From Bordetella sp. BOR01 (GTDB taxonomy: Bacteria; Pseudomonadota; Gammaproteobacteria; Burkholderiales; Burkholderiaceae_B), in the NCBI RefSeq assembly GCF_019218885.1, contig NZ_JAHUWT010000002.1:124001-188000 (forward strand): a stretch of DNA of 64,000 nucleotides. Reading direction: 5' to 3'. Shown one piece after another: positions 8,592-16,350 of this stretch. The position numbers were made by a program, and so were the translations under genes. How positions within the stretch are numbered: position 1 is the stretch's first letter; every line of letters starts with the position of its first letter. The notes beneath the pieces are model-generated. The model was not told the DNA's origin, did not search any database, and saw nothing but the letters and a program-made list of their open reading frames with translations.

Positions 8592-10070
8592 TCAAATGGA
8601 CAGGCACAAGTACCTCATCTCGGTGTAGTCATCGAGGCCGTACTTGGAGCCCTCGCGACCCTGCCCAGACTGCTTGATTCCTCCGAACGGCGCCACCTCC
8701 GTCGAGATCAGCCCGGTGTTGATGCCCACCATTCCATACTCGAGCGCCTCGGCCACCCGGAAGGCTCTAGCGAGATCGCGGGCGTAAAAGTACGAGGCCA
8801 AGCCGAACTCTGTATCGTTGGCCGACTCAATGACTTCTTCTTCGGTCTTGAACTTGAAGAGGGGCGCTACGGGTCCGAAGGTCTCTTCGCGTGCAATCTT
8901 CATCTTGCTGGTCGCGCCGGTGAGAATGGTTGGCTGGAAAAACAAGCCGCCGCGATCGTGCCGCTTTCCACCCAGCAGAACTGTCGCGCCCTTCGCGAGT
9001 GCGTCGGAAATGTGATGTTCTACCTTGGTGCGTGCGTCGAAGTCGATCAGCGGCCCCGCACTCACGCCGCTCTCGAATCCGTCACCGACCTTCATGTTGC
9101 GAACCTTGGCCGCCAATTTCGAAGCGAACTCGTCGTATACCTGCTCCTGGACGTAGATCCGGTTGGCGCACACACAGGTTTGCCCATTGTTGCGGTACTT
9201 GGAGATCATCGCGCCCTCGACCGCCGAGTCGATGTCCGCGTCGTCGAACACGATGAACGGTGCGTTTCCACCCAGTTCGAAGCTGAGCTTCAGCAACTGT
9301 TCAGCGCTTTGTCGCATCAGGATTCGCCCGGTCTCGGTCGAGCCGGTGAAGCTCAGCTTGCGTACCTTGTCATTCTCGCAGAATTCCTTGCCGACGGCCG
9401 CGGCATCGGTCGACGTAATCACGTTGAAAAGGCCCACGGGCAGCCCGGCACGTTCGGCAAGTACTGCCAGCGACAGCGCCGACAGCGGCGTTTCTGCCGC
9501 GGGCTTCGAAACTACCGCGCAACCAGCGGCGATCGCGGGGGCGAACTTGCGAGCGAGCATCGCGTTCGGGAAGTTCCAGGGCGTGATCGTCGCAACCACA
9601 CCGACAGGTTGCCTCACCACGATGATGCGCTTGTCTGCCTGGTGGCCTGGAACGGTGTCGCCGTAGACGCGCTTGGCCTCTTCACCGAACCACTCGATGT
9701 AGGAAGCGCCGTAGAGAATCTCACCTTTGGCCTCTGCCAGTGGCTTCCCCATCTCTGTAGTAAGTATTGCGGCAAGGTCATCGGCATTGGCGACCATCAG
9801 ATCGTGAAGGCGTCGCAAAATCGATGCACGCTCTTTTCCCGTTTTCGCAGCCCACTTCTTTTGGGCCCCCGACGCAGCGGCGATAGCATTTCGTGCCTCG
9901 TTTCGGCCAAGGTCGGGTAGAACTGCGATCACTTCCCCGGTTGAAGGATTGGTGACATCGAAGCGTTTGCCGCTTTCGCTTTCGGCTATCCATTCGCCGC
10001 CGACATACGCGTGCTCAGTTACCAACGATTGATCACTTAGCACGGCCAGTAGTTTTTCAGATATTGTCAT
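8592..10070 (-). CDS. NAD(P)-dependent aldehyde dehydrogenase, succinate-semialdehyde dehydrogenase type
   Basis: A 492-residue class-I-like aldehyde dehydrogenase. The Rossmann region has TPWNFPNAML and TGSTETGR, the general base is in FELGGNAP and the nucleophile is in NNGQTCVC. The paired cysteines and the flanking residues resemble GabD enzymes. I start at the ATG at 10070 (TISEKLL) because the 47 extra upstream codons lack family similarity; no good ribosome-binding site is visible before it. In this operon it would turn an aldehyde made by the flavoprotein or SDRs into an acid. Vanillin- or other semialdehyde-specific relatives cannot be excluded. Confidence 0.9.
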   Translation of the reverse strand: MTISEKLLAVLSDQSLVTEHAYVGGEWIAESESGKRFDVTNPSTGEVIAVLPDLGRNEARNAIAAASGAQKKWAAKTGKERASILRRLHDLMVANADDLAAILTTEMGKPLAEAKGEILYGASYIEWFGEEAKRVYGDTVPGHQADKRIIVVRQPVGVVATITPWNFPNAMLARKFAPAIAAGCAVVSKPAAETPLSALSLAVLAERAGLPVGLFNVITSTDAAAVGKEFCENDKVRKLSFTGSTETGRILMRQSAEQLLKLSFELGGNAPFIVFDDADIDSAVEGAMISKYRNNGQTCVCANRIYVQEQVYDEFASKLAAKVRNMKVGDGFESGVSAGPLIDFDARTKVEHHISDALAKGATVLLGGKRHDRGGLFFQPTILTGATSKMKIAREETFGPVAPLFKFKTEEEVIESANDTEFGLASYFYARDLARAFRVAEALEYGMVGINTGLISTEVAPFGGIKQSGQGREGSKYGLDDYTEMRYLCLSI

Positions 10071-10149
10071 ATAGAGTCGTCGAATTTCTATCGCTGAAGC
10101 AACGCATTGGATCCAGCGCTCGGTTAGCGCTTTTTGCCGATGCGATGCA

Positions 10150-11934
10150 TCATTCCGGCATGAGCAGTTCGGTGATGAAGCGCAATAGCTCGGTGTAACT
10201 GAGGATGGCAAAGCTGAGCGCGACCGCGCACGCGGTTGCGATCAGCAAGGAGGCGAACCCTAAAGAGTTCCAAGCCAGCGATGCCGACGACACGAATGCG
10301 GTAGCTCCTATGGCGTACGCCGCCCTTTGGCCATGTCGCAGGGTTGCTCGAATCAATGGGTACCGGTCCAGTCCTTGGGGTTTCGGTGGCGCTGAGAGGG
10401 TAGATGGGGAATGCATTTTCATACCAGTGGAAGCACCCTGCGATTCGATGGTTGGCGCACGTTTGTCCAAGCGTTCGGCGGCGTGCTCGGCAGCGATCAA
10501 TCCGAATGTCCCTGCTTTGATCAATCCGCCGATGTAGCCGGCGGCATTGCCGCCTTCGATGCCGCCCGTCGAGGCGCCCGCGGCGAACAGGCCGGGGATG
10601 GGTCTTCCATCTTTACCCAGTACTCGCGCAGCCTCGTCGATCGCGATCCCGCCCATCGTGTAGGTGATGCCGGGGATGAGCGAGATGGCCATGTAAGGCG
10701 CGGCTTCGATCCGGCATGGCTTGATCTTTTCCGAGCGAGGCACTGGCAACTCGCGCAGCGTGCCTGCGTGCATGGCCCGGTGATACTGGTCGACGGTGCG
10801 CGTCAATTCGGCAGGCGGAGCACCGATCAGTTGAGCCAGCGCTTCGAGCGTGTCGGCCCGATAGACGGTGCCTCCGGCTTTCTCGATCCACGGGTTGGGC
10901 GACACACGGTCTGACTTTCCCGGTCCTTGCCAGATAGCGCTATCGAAGATCGCGAACAGTCCGCGATCGGCCGGCACCGAGGCTAGCGCGTTCGTGAGGT
11001 AGACGCCGCTGCGTCCTTCGTCCGCCACACGCGCGCCATCTCCATTTATCACGATGCCTGCGGTTGCGACGGCATCGAGCTGCGGAAAAGGCCAGAGTCC
11101 ATCATTGAACCGGGCGTCGGCGCACAGCAGGTGGCCATAAAAGCGATTCATGTCGGTCAGGCTGGCACCTGCGGCGACGGCCATCTTCAGTCCGTCGCCT
11201 CTGCTGGTTCCAGCGCCGCGCTGGAACAACGCGTCGAAATCGGGCGCGATGTGCCGTTCGACCAACTCGCGATCCGATTGGAAGCCGCCGTCGGCAATCA
11301 CGCAATTCCTGGCGCCCCACACCGTTTCCTTACCCGCGACCTTTCCCCGCACGCCGATGCAGTGCTTGTTCTCCATCACGAGATCGGTTGCCTGGCTGTT
11401 CAGCATCAAGGTACCGCCAAGGCTGACCAACGCTTCCGTCAGCTTGGAAAGTGCTCTGTCGGGCCCGCGGCCTTCCCAGTCGATCCCTCCGCGCAGCGCG
11501 CGCGGCGGTGCCATGCACCAGCGATACATTTCCCTGGGGTCGAATCGCATGAACCGCACATCCTTGCGGCCGAGCCACGCAAGGAATCTCGACGCATTGG
11601 TTGCCAGCGCAGATGCGACGTCAGGGCGCGCATGGTTCTCGGTGAGCCGTGAGATGAGCTCCTTTAACTCATCTGGTTCTCGGCAAGGATCGTGAAAACC
11701 GATGTGCAATATCCCGCCTGATTCCCTGGAATTGCAGGGGTATTGCGACTGGTTGCCTTGCTCCAGCACGATCGTTTTCAATCCGAGCTCCGACGCTCGG
11801 ACCGCCGCCGTGAGCCCCGCGAGCCCTCCGCCGATGACGATAAGGTCGTATGTCATCGCGCCAACGGCGCTGTTTGCACCGTGACCTGTCGTCATCGGTT
11901 CACCATTCTGAGAAAGCTCATCTCTGCCCGCCAT
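10150..11934 (-). CDS. FAD-dependent oxidoreductase, fumarate-reductase/tricarballylate-dehydrogenase type, with C-terminal membrane segments
   Basis: A 594-residue flavoprotein. The FAD motif GGGLAGLTAA starts the recognised domain, and the C-terminal FAD block GGIEGGNAAGYIGG closes it, as in flavoprotein subunits of the succinate dehydrogenase/fumarate reductase/TcuA group. After about residue 535 there are two hydrophobic stretches (YAIGATAFVSSASLAW and SLLIATACAVALSFAIL) that the family normally lacks, so the protein may anchor itself in the membrane and pass electrons to quinone. The NTF2-like gene ends at the base next to its ATG; internal ATGs at 11895 and 11856 are alternative starts, and the last lies right before the FAD motif. 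Confidence 0.88.
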   Translation of the reverse strand: MAGRDELSQNGEPMTTGHGANSAVGAMTYDLIVIGGGLAGLTAAVRASELGLKTIVLEQGNQSQYPCNSRESGGILHIGFHDPCREPDELKELISRLTENHARPDVASALATNASRFLAWLGRKDVRFMRFDPREMYRWCMAPPRALRGGIDWEGRGPDRALSKLTEALVSLGGTLMLNSQATDLVMENKHCIGVRGKVAGKETVWGARNCVIADGGFQSDRELVERHIAPDFDALFQRGAGTSRGDGLKMAVAAGASLTDMNRFYGHLLCADARFNDGLWPFPQLDAVATAGIVINGDGARVADEGRSGVYLTNALASVPADRGLFAIFDSAIWQGPGKSDRVSPNPWIEKAGGTVYRADTLEALAQLIGAPPAELTRTVDQYHRAMHAGTLRELPVPRSEKIKPCRIEAAPYMAISLIPGITYTMGGIAIDEAARVLGKDGRPIPGLFAAGASTGGIEGGNAAGYIGGLIKAGTFGLIAAEHAAERLDKRAPTIESQGASTGMKMHSPSTLSAPPKPQGLDRYPLIRATLRHGQRAAYAIGATAFVSSASLAWNSLGFASLLIATACAVALSFAILSYTELLRFITELLMPE

Positions 11935-12537
11935 CTAGAGTCTGGCCGTTTCTTCGATAAGCTCGCCGGACTTCCTGGGATGGGTGCCCTTGGGCGGCGA
12001 GGACTTTCCTGGGGGGCCGACCTGGTTGTCGAATTTCATGTTGCCGGTGATGCGAGCTTCGAACACCTTCCATTCTCCGTCCTGCTTCCGCAGGCGCTTC
12101 ATATAAGTACCCCCGCCCGAATAGCTGCTCTTGTCGGGCATCACAATGGCCGCGCTGTAGAACGCGCCGAGCCACGCTTGCGTCATTCCGCGATCGAAGC
12201 GCACCAAGGTGTTGGTCCCATAGTGCAGGACGAACCGGGTGCGATCCATCAGGTACGCATAGTTTTCGCGGATCGCCTCCGAGCCGATGTAGGTTCCGCG
12301 CGGATTGAGAAGCACACAGTCGTCCGAGAAGATCGAGACCACACCATCGAGATTGCCGGCGTCGTAAAGGTAGTGGTAGCGGCGAAAAACGTCGAGCACT
12401 TCCGCCTCTTCATGATCCAGGATAGATACGTCGCTTTTCGACAATCCGGCGGTGCGGGAACGCATCGCCAATCGATCGAAGACATTCCACATGCCTTTTC
12501 CCCACTCTTCGATATGTGCAAGGTCGGGTCTGGTCAT
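11935..12537 (-). CDS. NTF2-like / SnoaL-like family protein
   Basis: A 200-residue protein whose middle (roughly residues 45-165) has the cone-shaped NTF2-like pattern: EAEVLDVFRRYHYLYDAGNLDG, then ILNPRGTYIGSEAIRENY-like blocks and a late FEARITGN strand. The ATG at 12537 is chosen because AAGGAG stands 8 bp upstream; the open frame continues far into the Bug gene but is a shadow there. Family members are isomerases, dehydratases or small dioxygenase subunits, and the fold alone does not tell which. It sits between the Bug gene and the flavoprotein gene in one operon. The C-terminal tail (about 30 residues) is polar and rich in Lys, Gly and Pro. Confidence 0.82.
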   Translation of the reverse strand: MTRPDLAHIEEWGKGMWNVFDRLAMRSRTAGLSKSDVSILDHEEAEVLDVFRRYHYLYDAGNLDGVVSIFSDDCVLLNPRGTYIGSEAIRENYAYLMDRTRFVLHYGTNTLVRFDRGMTQAWLGAFYSAAIVMPDKSSYSGGGTYMKRLRKQDGEWKVFEARITGNMKFDNQVGPPGKSSPPKGTHPRKSGELIEETARL

Positions 12538-12647
12538 TGCTATAGCTCCTTGGTTGACTGCCGTGGCGCACGGCTCTGCGAGCCCTGAAGACATCAGGGC
12601 AATCGGCGACGGGATCGCCCGAACAGGTGAACGGGGTGGCGGGCGCG

Positions 12648-13622
12648 CTACCCCGGCTCGATGCCAGACGCCTTCGCGGTCTCGGACCAGAGCTGCAGCT
12701 CGGCAGCGATGCGCTTGCCCAGATCTCCAGGTTTGTCGGTTCCCGGCTCGCCGCTCATTTGGCGAATCTTCGTCTGCACATCGGGTTGCTGCAGCACCGC
12801 GCTGACGTCGATGAACAGTTGGTCCAGCACCGGCTTGGGCGTTCCGGCCGGCGCCATCAAACCTCCCCACCATTCGGATGTGAATCCCGGCAGGCCCGAT
12901 TCGCCCACGGTGGGAATAGTGCTCATGATCGGGATGCGTGCCTTGCTGGTCACCGCGATGATCTTCACGCGTTTCCCCTCCGCAGAGGCAAGTGCATCCA
13001 GAGGATTGCCGAAATACAGTTGGGCGTCGTTCGTGATGAGGGCAGTCATGGCTCCCGCTGCACCCTTGTAGGGCACATGTAGCGCATTGATCTGCGCGGA
13101 ACGTAAGAAGGCCTCCGTCAGCAGCTGGACGGAACCGCCCGAGGACGCATAGGCCAACTTCTGCGGATTGGCCTTCGCATATGCCACGATCTCTTTGATC
13201 GAGTTCGCCCCCGATGCCAGGCTCGCCATCACGGCCCAACCACCACTGTTAAAGGTTGCCACGGGCACGAAATCGCGTTCAATGCTGAACGGAACGCTCT
13301 TGTTCAAGCTTGGCAACGTTGTAAACGACGAAGAAGCGTAGAAGAGCGTGTATCCGTCGTGCGGCGCGGCCAGCACGCTTTGCGCACCAATGATGGTGTT
13401 GCCACCAGGCTTGTTCTCGACCACGACGGGCTGAGACCAGCGCTCCGCGAGCTTGTTGGCCAGCAGTCTCGCGCCAGCGTCGACGGCTCCGCCTGGAGGA
13501 AAGGGCACGATCAATCGAACAGGGCGCGAAGGGTATGCCTGCTCTTGCGCGTAGACCGGGCTCAGATGAAAGACGGCCAATAGCGAGAGGCAGGCCAAGC
13601 GCGCGCGAAATTGAAACTGCAT
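12648..13622 (-). CDS. Bug/TctC-type solute-binding protein
   Basis: A 324-residue periplasmic binding protein with a signal peptide ending near VYAQ and the Bug blocks YPSRPVRLIVPFPPGG, VVVENKPGG, DGYTLFYAS and HVPYKG. AGGAGA lies 8 bp before the ATG at 13622. It is the first gene of the accessory catabolic operon and presumably binds the compound that the flavoprotein, aldehyde dehydrogenase and SDRs degrade. It is divergent from the LysR gene at 13778. Confidence 0.92.
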   Translation of the reverse strand: MQFQFRARLACLSLLAVFHLSPVYAQEQAYPSRPVRLIVPFPPGGAVDAGARLLANKLAERWSQPVVVENKPGGNTIIGAQSVLAAPHDGYTLFYASSSFTTLPSLNKSVPFSIERDFVPVATFNSGGWAVMASLASGANSIKEIVAYAKANPQKLAYASSGGSVQLLTEAFLRSAQINALHVPYKGAAGAMTALITNDAQLYFGNPLDALASAEGKRVKIIAVTSKARIPIMSTIPTVGESGLPGFTSEWWGGLMAPAGTPKPVLDQLFIDVSAVLQQPDVQTKIRQMSGEPGTDKPGDLGKRIAAELQLWSETAKASGIEPG

Positions 13623-13777
13623 CGAAATATCTCCTGTGTACTTGGGCGCTTTCGCAGAGATTCGAACTGTTGTCGTTAGCTCGTGGGGGGTATCGTAGGC
13701 ATGTCCACTCAGATGATCCAATACTTAATCAATGGACGATTTATACTTATGGCGTCTTAATCCTTTGGAGCCGGATT

Positions 13778-14671
13778 TTGGAGCTTCGACATCTGCACAG
13801 CTTCTTAACTGTCGCCCGAGAGCAAAACTTCACTCGTGCCGCGACGTTGCTGAACGTGGCGCAGCCGCCCCTGAGCCAGCGAATTCGCCAGTTGGAGGAT
13901 CTCCTCGGGGTGCGGCTGTTCGATCGCAACACACGCAAGGTGGAACTCACCGCAGCGGGCCAGGTGTTCTACGACGGCGTGCGGCAAACATTGGCGCACC
14001 TGGATGCGGCGGTGGCGGCCTGCCGACGTGCGAGCTACGGAGAGGCAGGAACGCTTCGAATCGGCTACAGCGGACGGGCGGGCCACCGTTTGCTCCCTAA
14101 GCTTCTGCTCGCCTTCCGAGCCAGGTTCCCGGACGTCGTCGTGGACTTGATCGGCCCGCATCCGTCGGGAATGTTGCAGTCGAAGCTCCTGGCAGAGGAG
14201 CTCGACATTGCGCTTTGTTTCCTGCCGCTCCAGGCCCCATCGTTGACCAGCCGCAGCCTGGGAATGATCGACTTCGTGCTGGCAATGCCGGCCTCCCATC
14301 CGCTTGCGACGCAGAAGAAGGTGGCCTTGGCCGATCTGGCATTCGACGCGTTCGTGGGATATTCGGCTGGAAAAGGGTTTCTGCTGAGAAAGGCGATGGA
14401 TGACGAGTGCCTGCGAGCCGGTTTCGCGCCGCGCGTAGTGCGCGAGTCTGAGACGTCACATGTACTTCTCTGCTTGATCGCCGCCGGAACGGGCGTGTCG
14501 ATCGTGCCAAGTGAATTGCAGCATCAAGAGCCCGTTGGGGGCGTCGTCTTCAAGCCCTTGCGACTAAGAGCGGAGCGCGTGCAGCATGGCTTGGCTTGGA
14601 GGTCGAACAATCCTAATCCGACGCTCCAGAACCTGCTGAATCTTGCCGAGGCGCAAAAGACGTCACGCTAG
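13778..14671 (+). CDS. LysR-family regulator, TTG start
   Basis: A 297-residue LysR protein. No ATG or GTG lies in frame near the family N-terminus; the TTG at 13778 gives the typical beginning (M)ELRHLHSFLTVAREQ and has GGAG 7 bp upstream, so TTG is the likely start. The helix-turn-helix (FTRAATLLNVAQPPLSQRIRQLE) is followed by a complete effector domain. It is divergent from the Bug-led operon and is probably its activator. The leader carries ATACTTA twice (13721 and 13743), two helical turns apart. Confidence 0.88.
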   Translation: MELRHLHSFLTVAREQNFTRAATLLNVAQPPLSQRIRQLEDLLGVRLFDRNTRKVELTAAGQVFYDGVRQTLAHLDAAVAACRRASYGEAGTLRIGYSGRAGHRLLPKLLLAFRARFPDVVVDLIGPHPSGMLQSKLLAEELDIALCFLPLQAPSLTSRSLGMIDFVLAMPASHPLATQKKVALADLAFDAFVGYSAGKGFLLRKAMDDECLRAGFAPRVVRESETSHVLLCLIAAGTGVSIVPSELQHQEPVGGVVFKPLRLRAERVQHGLAWRSNNPNPTLQNLLNLAEAQKTSR

Positions 14672-14683
14672 ACAGGACTTCAA

Positions 14684-14800
14684 TCCGGCGGGACGTAGGC
14701 CACCAGATAATCCTCATCTTGGTGCCGAGCGAGCCATGGCCGCCGGCCATGACCACCTCATATTGCTTGCCGTCGACGGCATAGGTCATCGGCGTGGCCT
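14684..14800 (-). pseudogene. Decayed 3' end of a PQQ-dependent dehydrogenase gene
   Basis: This stretch lines up base for base with 25293-25410, the 3' end of the intact PQQ dehydrogenase, over about 117 bp with roughly a dozen mismatches and a one-base deletion. Read on the minus strand it gives ATPMTYAVDGKQY, then VVMAGGHGS and GTKM, after which the deletion shifts the frame. Nothing else of the gene is present. It lies in a 381-bp gap that otherwise holds only an AT-rich leader for the AraC gene, and it marks an old duplication or the scar of an insertion. Confidence 0.85.
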
Positions 14801-14949
14801 CGGCGCCACGAACATCGCGGCAATTACTCGCAAATAAGCGAATATCTCGGCGCCACGGTTTGCAAGATTCAAACCAAAAAAATCCAAACTGCGCGGGTCA
14901 AGAAACAATTGGGCAAGTTATTAATAAATGCGTCTATATCGAAATTGAG

Positions 14950-14961
14950 TTAACAATACTT
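14950..14961 (+). promoter_or_regulatory. 12-bp element upstream of the AraC gene
   Basis: TTAACAATACTT lies about 90 bp before the AraC start in an AT-rich stretch, and recurs with one mismatch at 16034-16045 before the autotransporter. It is a candidate binding site for the AraC protein itself; this is inference from the shared sequence only. Confidence 0.3.
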
Positions 14962-15052
14962 AACTTCATGTTTCCGCCTTGCCACCGGTATCTTCCTCGT
15001 CCATCGCGCGCAACCCCGTCCCAGCGCCGCGATGTGATTTACAGGATCGAAC

Positions 15053-16000
15053 ATGTCTTGCACGCTGCCTGCCGAACTCGCCGGGCTGACCTTTACCCCG
15101 GCGACGGCCTCCAGTACCGAAGCGGACGCCGCCGGACGCTATGCCAGCAAGCGGGCCATTCAGGTTTACTTGTGCGCCGAGACCGCACATGCGAGTGTGG
15201 CGTCCCATCGCCTTGGGCTGCCCGGGGCATGGCTGTTGCTCTATGCGCAGCACCGCATCACCCTGCGCTTGCCGGGGGGGCTGCGCATCCTGGCCGAACG
15301 CGAGTTAAGGGTGGTGTACAGCGAGGATATCCATGCCGATGGCTTCGCAGATTTTCGGGGCACGGTGCTGTTGATGCACGAGGCATCGATGTCGCCTCAC
15401 GATCGCCAACTGCTGGCCCGGCAGGCGCGGCACGCGAACTTCCGTAATGGCTGGGGGCGCCTGTTAACGGCCTACATCGAAAGTCTCGACGCAGAGACAC
15501 TCGACTCGATCGGCAATGAGGAGGCGGGCTGGCCGCTGGTGGAGCAACAAATCATGGCATTGTTGCGCCGCGCATCGCAGGATCATCTCTATATCGCCCG
15601 CGGCGCCCGGTCCGCCAGCGCGCGGCGTGGCGCGCGCGGGGAAATGCTGTTTGACCGCATATGTGCCTGGGTCGCCGCCAATGCCACCAATCCTGAAATG
15701 GCTTCGGACTACGTCGCCCATCACTTCGGGATTTCGCCGCGCTACATACAGAGTCTTTTCGCGAGTCATGGGGGTGGCGCCACGTTCGTGTCCTTCCTGC
15801 GCGAGCAGCGCTTGCGGCGCGCCCGGGAAGCGCTCACCGCGCCCGGCTGCGCGCACCAGACCATTTCCGAAATCAGCTGGAACTGCGGGTTCTCCGATCC
15901 TGTGCACTTCGGCAAGACGTTCCGGGAATTCTTCGGGGTGACCCCAGGCCAGGCGCGCCGCAACCCGCCGCGTACCAGCAACGCGCCGGTTGCCTCTTGA
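15053..16000 (+). CDS. AraC-family transcriptional regulator
   Basis: A 315-residue protein with a C-terminal AraC/XylS double helix-turn-helix (about residues 205-305: DYVAHHFGISPRYIQSLF, then ISWNCGFSDPVHFGKTFREFFGVTPGQAR) and an N-terminal domain of the AraC-binding-like-2 type. It is transcribed toward the adhesin gene 350 bp downstream and is the nearest candidate regulator for the adhesin and its two lipoproteins. The N-terminal ligand is not recognisable. Confidence 0.9.
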   Translation: MSCTLPAELAGLTFTPATASSTEADAAGRYASKRAIQVYLCAETAHASVASHRLGLPGAWLLLYAQHRITLRLPGGLRILAERELRVVYSEDIHADGFADFRGTVLLMHEASMSPHDRQLLARQARHANFRNGWGRLLTAYIESLDAETLDSIGNEEAGWPLVEQQIMALLRRASQDHLYIARGARSASARRGARGEMLFDRICAWVAANATNPEMASDYVAHHFGISPRYIQSLFASHGGGATFVSFLREQRLRRAREALTAPGCAHQTISEISWNCGFSDPVHFGKTFREFFGVTPGQARRNPPRTSNAPVAS

Positions 16001-16033
16001 TCTGCGTGCCGATTTTCAAAAAGAAACTAGAAA

Positions 16034-16045
16034 TTAACAATCCTT
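16034..16045 (+). promoter_or_regulatory. 12-bp element upstream of the adhesin gene
   Basis: TTAACAATCCTT differs by one base from the element before the AraC gene. It lies in an AT-rich part of the 350-bp gap between the AraC and adhesin genes. The rest of that gap (16080-16350) is GC-rich and holds no gene or clear terminator that I can see. Confidence 0.3.
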
Positions 16046-16350
16046 GTATTTGATTGCGTTTTGCTACTGCTTCTCTACGCAAAAACACTAAGGGATCGCT
16101 GAGGAAGAAAGCGACTATTACGGCGCCGCGGCCCAGAGACGACAACGCTGTTGCCACGGCTGGCCCGCAGGCCAGCCAGCACTTGTCAGCAAGGTAAACG
16201 GCACCGCAGTCATCCAGGTCATGAGCGTCAGCCGCCTTGGCAAGCCAGGGCGGGCCGTATCACGCCGAGCCCGGGCATTTGCGAATTTTTCTTCAGCGTC
16301 GGCGGCGCGGCCTCCGGCTTCCTCGATATTTACTGAGAGCAGAGTTCAGC

